Positions 1-8,076 of a stretch of DNA of 64,000 nt are shown here, in pieces. The stretch comes from Gudongella sp034006985 (lineage in GTDB: Bacteria; Bacillota; Clostridia; Tissierellales; Tissierellaceae). Where the stretch lies: NCBI GenBank assembly GCA_034006985.1, contig JAVERT010000008.1, positions 1 through 64,000 of the forward strand. The letters run 5' to 3'. A program made the position numbers and the translations under genes. Below the pieces are notes generated by a model, which was not told where the DNA came from, ran no database searches, and saw only the letters and a program-made list of their open reading frames with translations. Each line of letters starts with the position of its first letter. The first letter of the stretch is position 1.

Positions 1-2024
1 AAGATGAATTCAAAGTAGAATATATAGCAGGAGAAAATGGAAGTATAGAAGGAACAACACCACAAACAGTGTCATATAATGGAAGCACAACAGAAGTAAC
101 AGCAACACCAGATGAAGGATACCATTTCGTAGGGTGGAGTGATGAAAGCACACTTGTAGCAAGAAGCGAAAGTAATGTAACAGCAAATGCAACATATACA
201 GCAACATTTGAAAAAGATGAATTCAAAGTAGAATATATAGCAGGAGAAAATGGAAGTATAGAAGGAACAACACCACAAACAGTGTCATATAATGGAAGCA
301 CAACAGAAGTAACAGCAACACCAGATGAAGGATACCATTTTGTAGGGTGGAGTGATGAAAACACAGTTGCAACAAGAAGTGAAACTAATGTAAAAGCAAA
401 TGCAACATATACAGCGAATTTTGGAAAAGACCAATTTACAGTAACATTTTTAGATTATAATGAGTCTACTTTAAAATCAGAACAAGTAGCATATGGTGAA
501 GATGCAACACCACCAGAGGACCCAGAAAGAGAAGGCTATACATTTGCAGGTTGGGATGGGAAATATACCAGTGTTACAAAAAACGAAACAGTAATAGCGA
601 CTTATACATCAAATCAGTTTCCAACAATAAATTATATTGCAGGAATAGGTGGAGCAGTAACTAATGCGAATGAAAAAATAGAAGAAATCTTAGAAGTTGC
701 GCTAGGATCAAAAGCAATAGCAAATACAGGGTATACTTTTCAAAACTGGACTAGAGACGGAGTAATAGTAAGTACAAACGAAAACTTTATACCAGTAAGA
801 GTAGATGGGATTTATGAAGCTGCAACTTATAAAGCAAACTTTGCAAAAAATGTATATACAGTAACATTTTTAGATTATAATGAGTCTACTTTAAAATCAG
901 AACAAGTAGCATATGGTGAAGATGCAACTCCACCAGCGGAACCAGAAAGAGAAGGGTATACATTCGCAGGTTGGAATGGAGAATATACTAATGTAATACA
1001 AAATACAACAATAATAGCGACTTATACATCAAGTGAAGAAGAATTAAATGTAACAATAAACTATATTGCAGGTACAGGTGGAACAGTTACTAATACTATT
1101 GAAATAATAGAAGGAATATCAGAAGTTGCAAAAGGATCAATTGCAACAGCAAATACTGGATATACTTTTAAAAACTGGACTAAAAATGGAGTGGTAGTAA
1201 GTACAAGTGCTAACTTTATTCCGGTAGCAGTTGAAGGTGTTTATGAAGCAGCGACTTATACAGCAAACTTTACAGCGATAACCTCTGGCGGAGGCGGTGG
1301 TGGTTCAGGTGGCGGAAGTGGCGGAAGCTCAGAAACTATTGACGAAGAAATACCAGAAACATTACCAGAGTTAAACAGAGAAGATCATTTTCAATATATT
1401 CAAGGATATCCTGACAATACTGTAAGACCAGAAGGAAAAGTTACAAGAGAAGAAGTTGCCGCAGTATTCTACAGATTACTTGCTAATGATTACAGAGAAA
1501 CTATTAAAACATCAGCACAAGGTTTTAATGATGTTAACGAGTCAAGATGGTCAGCTAAGCATATAGCAACATTAGCTAATGGTAAAATAGTAGATGGTTA
1601 TTTAGATGGTAGCTTTAAACCTGGAAAGTATATAACAAGAGCTGAATTAGCAACAATAGCTTCAAGATTTGATAATTTAAGCCCATTTGAAAGCAATAGC
1701 TTCTCAGATGTAGAAGGGCATTGGGCAAATGAATATATCAACTCTGCAGCACAAAAAGGTTGGTTAAATGGATATCCAGATGGAACCTTTAAACCAAACC
1801 AAGAAATTACAAGAGCAGAATTTGTTACTTTAGTAAATAATGTTCTTGAAAGAAGAGTTCAAAAAGAAAATATTTTGGAAAATTCAAAAGTATTCCCTGA
1901 TTTAGGAGAAGACAAGTGGTATTATGAAGCAATGGAAGAAGCTATTAATAGTCACTTCTACACTAGATTAGAAGACAGTTTTGAGAAATGGGAAGAAATA
2001 TATTTTCCAGAAATAGATATGTAA
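1..2024 (+). CDS. SLH-domain surface protein with InlB/Flg_new-type repeats (5' partial)
   Basis: The frame is open from base 3 to the stop, so the true start lies outside the window. The visible part (about 673 residues) is an extracellular repeat protein. It starts with two near-identical 71-residue modules containing GYHFVGWSDE, followed by alternating modules of the FLDYNES...GYTFAGW type and the INYIAG.GG type, both resembling the Listeria-Bacteroides (Flg_new/InlB B) repeat families. A Gly/Ser-rich linker (bases 1287-1333) separates these from three S-layer homology domains with GYPDNTVRPEGKVTREE, GYLDGSFKPGKYITRAE and GYPDGTFKPNQEITRAE motifs. SLH domains normally anchor proteins to pyruvylated secondary cell-wall polymer. 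The ligand of the repeats is unknown. Domain assignment is confident; function is not. Confidence 0.9.
   Translation, partial: DEFKVEYIAGENGSIEGTTPQTVSYNGSTTEVTATPDEGYHFVGWSDESTLVARSESNVTANATYTATFEKDEFKVEYIAGENGSIEGTTPQTVSYNGSTTEVTATPDEGYHFVGWSDENTVATRSETNVKANATYTANFGKDQFTVTFLDYNESTLKSEQVAYGEDATPPEDPEREGYTFAGWDGKYTSVTKNETVIATYTSNQFPTINYIAGIGGAVTNANEKIEEILEVALGSKAIANTGYTFQNWTRDGVIVSTNENFIPVRVDGIYEAATYKANFAKNVYTVTFLDYNESTLKSEQVAYGEDATPPAEPEREGYTFAGWNGEYTNVIQNTTIIATYTSSEEELNVTINYIAGTGGTVTNTIEIIEGISEVAKGSIATANTGYTFKNWTKNGVVVSTSANFIPVAVEGVYEAATYTANFTAITSGGGGGGSGGGSGGSSETIDEEIPETLPELNREDHFQYIQGYPDNTVRPEGKVTREEVAAVFYRLLANDYRETIKTSAQGFNDVNESRWSAKHIATLANGKIVDGYLDGSFKPGKYITRAELATIASRFDNLSPFESNSFSDVEGHWANEYINSAAQKGWLNGYPDGTFKPNQEITRAEFVTLVNNVLERRVQKENILENSKVFPDLGEDKWYYEAMEEAINSHFYTRLEDSFEKWEEIYFPEIDM
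3..428 (+). repeat. Two tandem 213-bp coding repeats
   Basis: The unit beginning GATGAATTC at base 3 begins again at base 216, giving a period of 213 bp (71 codons). The copies are almost identical at nucleotide level, diverging mainly at their 3' ends (for example GAAAGCACACTT against GAAAACACAGTT). Such identity suggests recent duplication or ongoing homogenisation. More copies may lie upstream of the window. Confidence 0.9.
438..1050 (+). repeat. 420-bp period higher-order repeat in the surface protein
   Basis: The segment beginning ACAGTAACATTTTTAG at 438 recurs at 858, an offset of 420 bp (140 codons). The first roughly 70 bp are identical and the rest diverges. Each higher-order unit combines one GYTFAGW module and one INYIAG module, the latter recurring at about 627 and 1053. 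Confidence 0.8.
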
Positions 2025-2030
2025 TTAATA

Positions 2031-2066
2031 AAGAGGTTGACTTCTATCTTAGAAGTCAACCTCTTT
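2031..2066 (+). terminator. Hairpin after the SLH protein gene
   Basis: A perfect 15-bp inverted repeat, AAGAGGTTGACTTCT at 2031-2045 with its complement at 2051-2065, lies 7 bases after the stop codon. The following T-tract is weak. Confidence 0.75.
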
Positions 2067-2170
2067 GTATTTGATAAGTTTAAAATATTGATTGATTATC
2101 GTAAAACAAATCACAATTTTACGATATATGATAATAAAGGTCTTAAATAATTATGAAATTAAGTTACTAT

Positions 2171-2884
2171 TTAATCAGAATTAGGTGTTGAACATGATTT
2201 TATAAAACTTTTAAAGAGATTTAAATAAAGGGGGTACTTATCAACCATCATTTCAGGGTGCCATTGGACACCTACTACAAACCTATCACCAGGAATCTCA
2301 ATTGCTTCTACAAGACCGTCGATGGAATGCATAGAAGCTATAAAATTGGGGCTTAAAGTATTGATGGCTTGATGATGGAAGCTATTTACAAATAATGTTT
2401 CCTTGTTAAATATAGAGTATATTTTTGAATTTTTATTTATTGACACTTCATGACTTGGATAATATCTAGGGTAAATATCTTTTAGCCAATGATTGATACT
2501 GTTGGGGACTTGCTTTTCTATATTTTGATATAAATTACCACCAGTCGCTACATTTAGGAGCTGCATTCCTCTACAAATGCCTAATACTGATATTTGTGTA
2601 TCTGAAAGTATTTTTTTCACCAAAGATATTTCGAAATCATCTCTGTCAGGATCTACTTTTCCTAGACCGTACTGAGGATTATGACTATTATAACAATGTG
2701 GATTTATATCTGAACCTCCCGTAAATATAATACCATCTAATTTATCTATTATAGAGTTTAGAGATGAAATGCTTGCTACTCTAGAAATTGTAATTGGTGC
2801 GCCATTAGATTTTTCTATAGCCTTTATATAATCGAGTTGTGTATCTTCTGAATAAGTTGAGAGTATTCCTATAAGTGGTCTCAT
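2171..2884 (-). CDS. Gamma-glutamyl-gamma-aminobutyrate hydrolase family protein (peptidase C26, class I GATase fold)
   Basis: This 237-residue protein has the class I glutamine-amidotransferase triad expected of the PuuD/peptidase C26 family: the nucleophile Cys104 in GICRGMQ, and His209 and Glu211 in QWHPE. An IIFTGGSDINP motif near residues 52-62 is also typical. Family members cleave gamma-glutamyl bonds, for example in gamma-glutamyl-GABA, in the cytoplasm. Length is normal. AGGAGG lies just upstream of the ATG at 2884. It stands alone, convergent with the SLH gene, so its substrate cannot be inferred from neighbours. Confidence 0.88.
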   Translation of the reverse strand: MRPLIGILSTYSEDTQLDYIKAIEKSNGAPITISRVASISSLNSIIDKLDGIIFTGGSDINPHCYNSHNPQYGLGKVDPDRDDFEISLVKKILSDTQISVLGICRGMQLLNVATGGNLYQNIEKQVPNSINHWLKDIYPRYYPSHEVSINKNSKIYSIFNKETLFVNSFHHQAINTLSPNFIASMHSIDGLVEAIEIPGDRFVVGVQWHPEMMVDKYPLYLNLFKSFIKSCSTPNSD

Positions 2885-3073
2885 TTATTCCTCCTTTTTT
2901 ATGTATTAAGCAAATAAGCTTATTCCCTAAGCATACGAAAAGAATAGCAAACATAAATAATTATGTCAATCAGTAAAAGTAATATGGAAATATTTTTAAA
3001 TACAAAAAAAAATATGTGTGTTATATGTATTTGTTAAGTATTTAATTTAAAAATGCATGTGTTTAAATAAATA

Positions 3074-3102
3074 TTGACAAAGGAAAGATATAATAGTACT
3101 AT
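3074..3102 (+). promoter_or_regulatory. Sigma-A-type promoter of the ArsP-like permease
   Basis: TTGACA at 3074-3079 and TACTAT at 3097-3102 are separated by 17 bp. A TATAAT at 3089-3094 is too close to that -35 box to be its partner. The promoter abuts a large inverted repeat starting at 3102. Confidence 0.65.
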
Positions 3103-3141
3103 TTTATATATGCACGAAAGAGCATTTGTGCATATATAAAA
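3102..3141 (+). promoter_or_regulatory. Perfect 14-bp inverted repeat, candidate ArsR operator
   Basis: TTTTATATATGCAC at 3102-3115 is matched exactly by its reverse complement at 3128-3141, with a 12-base spacer. It covers the probable transcription start and ends at the ribosome site of the permease. Position and symmetry suit an operator for the ArsR protein encoded just downstream of the permease, although an mRNA hairpin is also possible. Confidence 0.65.
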
Positions 3142-3156
3142 AGGAGGTTTATATTT

Positions 3157-4179
3157 ATGAATAGTCAACTAGTAATAGCTCTTGGGGAGTTTTGGCATGT
3201 AGGGTCTGTACTTATCATAGTAATAGCGGGTATATCTATACTTACAGGTTTTGTTAAGGAATACATACCTCAAGAAAAGTTTCAAAAAAAATTAAATAGT
3301 CAAAATACCATCATGGGTGCAATAACTGGGGCATCACTTGGTATATTAACACCTTTTTGTAGTGCCTCTATGGTTCCAGTTGCAATGGGTATGATTGAAA
3401 TGTCAGCGCCATTTTCAACGGTATTACCGTTTCTAATCTCAGCGCCATTGTCAAATTTTGTTGTAGTTGGAATAATCTTTGGAGCTTTTGGTTTTAAAGT
3501 GGCATTGATCTATTTTTTATGGACATTTGGTGGGGCTATAGTAGCTGGACTTACTGTAGGACGTAGCAGAGCTAGATATCAAGTTAAAAACTTAGCAGAA
3601 ATAGCTACTGCTACAAAGAATACTAAATCATGCGGTTCGCCTAAAAATTCAGCACATGCTACTGCTTTTGAAAAGCAAGAAAACTCATGTAATATTGACG
3701 CTTTAAACTTAGATATCAAATTAAGTGATGGTAGTGAAACTTGTGGGGGAGCTTCAACCAATGGTAGTCACAAGGAAAAAATTATTGGAGCATTACAATT
3801 TGCGATGTCATTATTTAAACAAATTGTACCTTATGCAATAGTGGGAGCTGCTATAAGTGGTATTGCACTAGCATATATCCCAAGTAGCATTGTTGAAAAA
3901 TACGTTGGAGGCGATTCATGGTACGCAATTCCAATTGCAGCGACAATCGGAGTGCCTTTATATTTACGAATTGAAATGGCAATCCCACTTTTAAGTACTT
4001 TACTAACTAAGGGTATGTCTATGGGTGCTGCGATGGCACTTTTAATAGGTGGTACTGGCGCTAGCTTGCCAGAACTAGCAATTCTTTCATCAATGCTAAA
4101 ACCAAAAGGGGTTCTTGTATTTACATTAACAGTATTGACACTTGCGACAAGTGGAGGAATTCTTTTTATGTTTATATAG
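3157..4179 (+). CDS. Permease of the DUF318/ArsP (SO_0444) family
   Basis: A 340-residue membrane protein with two blocks of hydrophobic helices separated by a hydrophilic, Cys-containing loop (about residues 145-205, with Cys in CGSP, SCNID and CGGAS). The first half contains TPFCSASMVPVAMGM, a Cys motif characteristic of the family. Characterised relatives export trivalent organoarsenicals (ArsP) or are implicated in metal efflux, so this is probably a toxic-metal(loid) exporter. It has a strong AAAAGGAGG ribosome site and is followed 93 bases later by an arsR-family gene, which supports metal-responsive control. The substrate is not resolved. Confidence 0.82.
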   Translation: MNSQLVIALGEFWHVGSVLIIVIAGISILTGFVKEYIPQEKFQKKLNSQNTIMGAITGASLGILTPFCSASMVPVAMGMIEMSAPFSTVLPFLISAPLSNFVVVGIIFGAFGFKVALIYFLWTFGGAIVAGLTVGRSRARYQVKNLAEIATATKNTKSCGSPKNSAHATAFEKQENSCNIDALNLDIKLSDGSETCGGASTNGSHKEKIIGALQFAMSLFKQIVPYAIVGAAISGIALAYIPSSIVEKYVGGDSWYAIPIAATIGVPLYLRIEMAIPLLSTLLTKGMSMGAAMALLIGGTGASLPELAILSSMLKPKGVLVFTLTVLTLATSGGILFMFI

Positions 4180-4272
4180 GTAAATAATCAGAGTAACTTT
4201 ACAAAGTGTTTTTTAAATTATATACTCTATATATGCTAGATTAGACATATGTTAAGTATATGGAGGTATAAA

Positions 4273-4686
4273 ATGGAAAACTTTGAAATTAACTATTTTG
4301 ATAGATATACAACAGTTTTCAAAGCTCTATCAGAGGTAACAAGGCTTAAAATAATGTGGTTACTGTTATCTATTGATTCTAAAATAAGTGTTTCAGAAAT
4401 AATTGATGTGTTAGAGGAAAGTCAGTATAATGTTTCTAAACACTTAAAGGTTTTAAGGATAGCAGGTTTGATACATGAAAAAAAAGAAGGGAAATGGTCA
4501 TTTTATTATTATCTGCCCAAGGAAAATTTATTTGATAAATGTGTTAGGCAGACAGTTATGGCCATTCCAAAAGATTTGATGACAGAAGAGATAATTCGCT
4601 GTGAGAAACGGATGTCTATGAGAATGGATGGGAAGTGTGTTATTGGAGCTGAAAGTGATGAATGGGCAGAAATAAAAAATGATTAA
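4273..4686 (+). CDS. ArsR-family transcriptional repressor
   Basis: A 137-residue winged-helix protein with the ArsR helix-turn-helix region around residues 38-63 (ISVSEIIDVLEES..NVSKHLKVL). The start is the ATG at 4273, 6 bases after GGAGGT; a TTG 24 bases further up lacks a ribosome site. The usual ELCVCDL metal site of ArsR is here KISVSEI, with no Cys. The only cysteines are Cys90, Cys110 and Cys122 near the C-terminus, so metal sensing, if any, would use a different site. It probably controls the upstream permease and perhaps itself. Confidence 0.85.
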   Translation: MENFEINYFDRYTTVFKALSEVTRLKIMWLLLSIDSKISVSEIIDVLEESQYNVSKHLKVLRIAGLIHEKKEGKWSFYYYLPKENLFDKCVRQTVMAIPKDLMTEEIIRCEKRMSMRMDGKCVIGAESDEWAEIKND

Positions 4687-4701
4687 TTATTTATACGTGT
4701 T

Positions 4702-5250
4702 TTATTTCTCATTTAACAGAACCATATGAATGTGATCCTCCCATTTCCCATTTAATAGTAGATACTTTTTAGCAAGTCCTTCATTATAAAAGCCTAATTT
4801 TTCAACTACCTTTATAGAAGCTATATTCCTAGGCATAATATTACCTTCAATTCTATGAAGCCCATAGCCATTAAAGGCTATTTCAATTATTTTTTTTGTC
4901 GCTTCAGTCATATAGCCTTTGTTTAACTCATCTTTGTCTAGTTTATATCCAAGGAAACCAGATTGAAATGGACCACGGATTATATTATCAATTGCTATTG
5001 AGCCTATTATTCTATCTTTATCTTCTTTTTTAAATATCCAAAACCTTAAGGCTTTTTCTAGTTTAAAGTTCTGAATATCTCTTTTTAGAGACATTCTTTG
5101 ATAGGGGAGAGTATAATAGTTGTCGCTCCTTTCAATTTCCCATTCTTTAAGAAAATCTTTATTTCTTAAGATGTAATCCAATACAAGATGTGCGTAATTT
5201 TCGTCCAATACTTTTAGAATAAGTCTATCTGTTTTATATAAAGTCTTCAT
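4702..5250 (-). CDS. GNAT acetyltransferase, RimJ/RimL type
   Basis: A 182-residue protein with the RimJ/RimL layout: an N-terminal TDRLILKVLDENYAHLVLDY segment, IIGSIAIDNI in the middle, a GYMTEATKKIIEIAF acetyl-CoA-binding region and a C-terminal NIASIKVVEKLGFYNEG motif. Such enzymes acetylate the N-terminus of ribosomal proteins or small amine substrates; the target here is unknown. It starts 7 bases after the stop of the pseudouridine synthase gene on the same strand and is probably co-transcribed with it. Confidence 0.88.
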   Translation of the reverse strand: MKTLYKTDRLILKVLDENYAHLVLDYILRNKDFLKEWEIERSDNYYTLPYQRMSLKRDIQNFKLEKALRFWIFKKEDKDRIIGSIAIDNIIRGPFQSGFLGYKLDKDELNKGYMTEATKKIIEIAFNGYGLHRIEGNIMPRNIASIKVVEKLGFYNEGLAKKYLLLNGKWEDHIHMVLLNEK

Positions 5251-5257
5251 AATATAA

Positions 5258-5941
5258 TCACTTCACTTTCAATTTGGTAATAGAATCATGGAACAAACTC
5301 CAAGGGTATTCATCTTTTGGATATGAAAAGTATGTTTTTTTCTTTCCATCTAGATGTCTAAATTTAAGACTATAAGCCCAAAGTGCTATTTGAGTCCAGA
5401 TTTTTGTATTTGAAAAAGATGGATTGTATTTTGTATCTCCCCAAATTGGGAAACCGTGATTTGCTAGCTGAACTCTTATCTGATGGTGTCTACCTGTCTT
5501 TAGAACTACTTTCAATAAGCTTAACATTTCTCCAGTATCTAGTAAAATAGTATCTAGTAATATATATTCTAATATAGCAAGTTTAGCTCCTGAAGTATTT
5601 TTATCAACTACTCTACTAATGCTCTTTCCAGCGTCTTTTTTAAGATAGTTTATCATTTCTGTATTAGCTTTTTCAGGCTTCCCAATGACTATAGTAAGAT
5701 ATTCCTTATGGAATCCCCCAGAGGCTACCCCTTTAGATAAAAATGAATTTGCGTTTTTTGTCTTTGCATAGACCATAACCCCGCCAACTGGTCTATCCAA
5801 TCTATGAATAACCCCAATATAATCTCGATTTAAGAGAGTTGTCACATCTGGATCGCCAGAGGGATCTTGTTGAGAAGGTACTTTTGGTGGTTTTTCTACT
5901 ACTATTAAATCAAAATTTTCATATATTATTTCAATTTCCAT
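5258..5941 (-). CDS. RluA-family pseudouridine synthase (short, single domain)
   Basis: A 227-residue RNA pseudouridine synthase of the RluA family. The catalytic-Asp motif appears as GVIHRLDRPVGGVMVYAKT (about residues 43-61), and the C-terminal LKTGRHHQIRVQLANHGFPIWGDTKY motif is typical. No S4 RNA-binding domain is present, so it resembles the short RluA/TruC-like forms. It isomerises uridine in rRNA or tRNA; the target site cannot be told from sequence. GGGTGAT precedes the ATG. Confidence 0.9.
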   Translation of the reverse strand: MEIEIIYENFDLIVVEKPPKVPSQQDPSGDPDVTTLLNRDYIGVIHRLDRPVGGVMVYAKTKNANSFLSKGVASGGFHKEYLTIVIGKPEKANTEMINYLKKDAGKSISRVVDKNTSGAKLAILEYILLDTILLDTGEMLSLLKVVLKTGRHHQIRVQLANHGFPIWGDTKYNPSFSNTKIWTQIALWAYSLKFRHLDGKKKTYFSYPKDEYPWSLFHDSITKLKVK

Positions 5942-6066
5942 TTTATCACCCTTTATACATTTAAATATATCATAAAAAATAGACTTTATGCTCTTTATTA
6001 GAATAAAATAGAATAGAATCTATGTGATATAATACTAAAATAGATTAATAAAGAAAAGAGGATTAA

Positions 6067-7158
6067 ATGGATTTAGTTATCGCTAATACAAGAAAATTAA
6101 AAATGGAATTTTTAAGGTTCTATAAAAGTCAATATATAGACAATCCTTTGGCAAGAGATGGAATGTCAGGACTTTTAAAGAATATTCTATTTGAGAAATC
6201 TGTAATGTCAAAGAGTATAGATATAATTCCCTTACTAGCAGTTGAGGATAGAAAAATTTATTGTGTTTGTGTACTTGCACATGCTAAGAGGATGCCAGAT
6301 ATTATTCAAATAAGCTTTTTTGAATCGAGTGAATATAATAAAGAGGCATTTTCACTTTTATATAAACAAGCGTTAGAGATGGCTAAAGAATACCATGCTA
6401 CAAAAATAAGTGCATCATTAAATATACATGTAAACTATGGGTTAGGATTTTTAGCAGATAAATATGAAGAAATGCAAAGTTTTGGAATGCCATATAATAA
6501 AGAATTTGTTCATAAATATTTCGAGGATTATGATTTTGATGAAATAGATTTAGTGACCTTTAAAAAAAATACAGAGGACATGGATTCTCCAATCTCACCT
6601 TTTATTAAAAAAAGACTAGCTAAAACATATACTGTTCGTGAATTGGATATAAAGAACTTAAAAGCAGAATCTATGCTTTATAGTGAATTGAATAACAATG
6701 CATTTTCAGATCATGTATTTTATTATAAAAGAGATCCAGATGAAGACCTGGAGTTATTTAAAAATTTTAAACCCTTACTTAAACCTGAAAATTTGTTATT
6801 TGTAGAAAAAGAAGGAAAAGCAGTTGGATTTATGCTATGGTATCCTGATTTTAATGAGTTAACAAAACCTGGAGAAACTGTTGGATTTAAAACATTTATA
6901 AGATATAAACTCTTAAATAGAAAAATAGATAAGTTTAAGATTGTTGAAATAGGTGTTATAAAAGCAGAGCAAGGCTTAGGTGGAATACTTGCACTTTTTG
7001 ATTATTGTTATGGGAAAACCAATAATAAATTTAAAAGCTTTGAATCAAGCTGGATTCTAGACAATAATATTAAATCTAGAGGCTTTGGGGATAAATGGTC
7101 TGATGGCATTGCAAAGACCTATAAGGCATATATAAAGGATATAAAAGATGAATATTAG
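6067..7158 (+). CDS. GNAT-fold protein (YghO-like), first gene of a radical SAM operon
   Basis: A 363-residue cytoplasmic protein that resembles two-lobed GNAT proteins of the YghO kind. The C-terminal half carries LLFVEKEGKAVGFMLWYPDFNEL followed by a VEIGVIKAEQGLGG segment that looks like the acetyl-CoA loop. The N-terminal half has a degenerate lobe. No characterised function is known to me for this group. The next gene overlaps it by 11 bases, so it is clearly translated together with an unusual radical SAM set. A TATAAT at 6028-6033 is a possible -10 box without a good -35. Confidence 0.6.
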   Translation: MDLVIANTRKLKMEFLRFYKSQYIDNPLARDGMSGLLKNILFEKSVMSKSIDIIPLLAVEDRKIYCVCVLAHAKRMPDIIQISFFESSEYNKEAFSLLYKQALEMAKEYHATKISASLNIHVNYGLGFLADKYEEMQSFGMPYNKEFVHKYFEDYDFDEIDLVTFKKNTEDMDSPISPFIKKRLAKTYTVRELDIKNLKAESMLYSELNNNAFSDHVFYYKRDPDEDLELFKNFKPLLKPENLLFVEKEGKAVGFMLWYPDFNELTKPGETVGFKTFIRYKLLNRKIDKFKIVEIGVIKAEQGLGGILALFDYCYGKTNNKFKSFESSWILDNNIKSRGFGDKWSDGIAKTYKAYIKDIKDEY

Positions 7159-8071
7159 AGAATTAGAAACTCTAAATGATATCAATATAGATAAGGAATA
7201 TACAGAATTACTCGATATTTTGGAGAAGACAAATCCTTGCGAGCAGAGATATATAAATGAAGAAGATTTATTTATAGTTCTCTACAAGCAAAGAATAAAT
7301 ATTTTAAATTTCACAAAGTTATTTCCGCTATATATAAATGCTACAATTGTGGGGCTTCCAATTTCACTATCAGAAAAAGGCTATTTTGGAGATGAAAAGC
7401 GAGTAGAAGACTATATAAATTCTATTAAAGGTTTAGCTATTGTCTTGAATGCAGATAAACCTTTTTCAGCTTATGGAAAGACTTTATCAACATTTAGATT
7501 TTATAATAGATTTGCTAGTTTTGATGAATATTTGGAGTGTTTAAGAAGCCCCTACAGAAGAAGGATATTATTAGCATTAAAAAGACGAAAAGAACTCCAG
7601 ATAAGAAAAGCTGTTTTTACGGATAAGCATTATAGTCTATATAAAAGTGTATTAAACAGATCAAAGTATCCTCTTGAATCTATGCCTTTGCAGTTTTTTG
7701 AAAATTGGGATTCGGAGATTTATGAATTTTTGAGCTTAGAAGATGAATTGCTAGGATTTGTTCAACTTAAACAAATAGGGGATAAATTGTACTTTATATT
7801 CTGCGGTTTTGAAAAAGAGAATATAAAAAGATACGATATTTATATAAATATGTTAATTTGGATAATAGAAGTAGGTATTAAAAAAGGTGTAACAGAAATT
7901 GACTTTGGACAGACTTCAGAAGAAACTAAATTGAAGTTAGGCTGTGAAGAAAGAGAAAAGTATCTGTATATAAATCATTCTAATATAGTTTTAGACAAAA
8001 TTATAAAGTTCTTTTTACCAAGATTTTCTTATAAGGGTTATGAAATAGAGCACAGAGTTTTCAAGAGGTGA
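7148..8071 (+). CDS. GNAT/FemAB-like protein in the radical SAM operon
   Basis: A 307-residue protein whose second half fits the GNAT domain seen in FemAB-like and cellulose-biosynthesis (PF13480-type) proteins: LEDELLGFVQLKQIGDKLYFIFCGF, then a long helix, then TEIDFGQTSEETKLKLG. The DFGQT..TK.KLG ending is characteristic of this group, whose members transfer acyl or aminoacyl groups. No signal peptide or membrane segment is evident. It overlaps the gene before it by 11 bases and lies 5 bases before the first radical SAM gene. The acceptor substrate is unknown. Confidence 0.65.
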   Translation: MNIRELETLNDINIDKEYTELLDILEKTNPCEQRYINEEDLFIVLYKQRINILNFTKLFPLYINATIVGLPISLSEKGYFGDEKRVEDYINSIKGLAIVLNADKPFSAYGKTLSTFRFYNRFASFDEYLECLRSPYRRRILLALKRRKELQIRKAVFTDKHYSLYKSVLNRSKYPLESMPLQFFENWDSEIYEFLSLEDELLGFVQLKQIGDKLYFIFCGFEKENIKRYDIYINMLIWIIEVGIKKGVTEIDFGQTSEETKLKLGCEEREKYLYINHSNIVLDKIIKFFLPRFSYKGYEIEHRVFKR

Positions 8072-8076
8072 AGGAA

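Noticed and set aside
72..278. Minus-strand Cys-rich ORF opposite the surface protein repeats
   Set aside because: It is a shadow of the plus-strand repeats, with biased composition caused by the antisense reading of repeated codons and no ribosome site.
3089..3094. TATAAT as -10 box with the TTGACA at 3074
   Set aside because: The spacing would be 9 bp. TACTAT at 3097 gives the required 17 bp.
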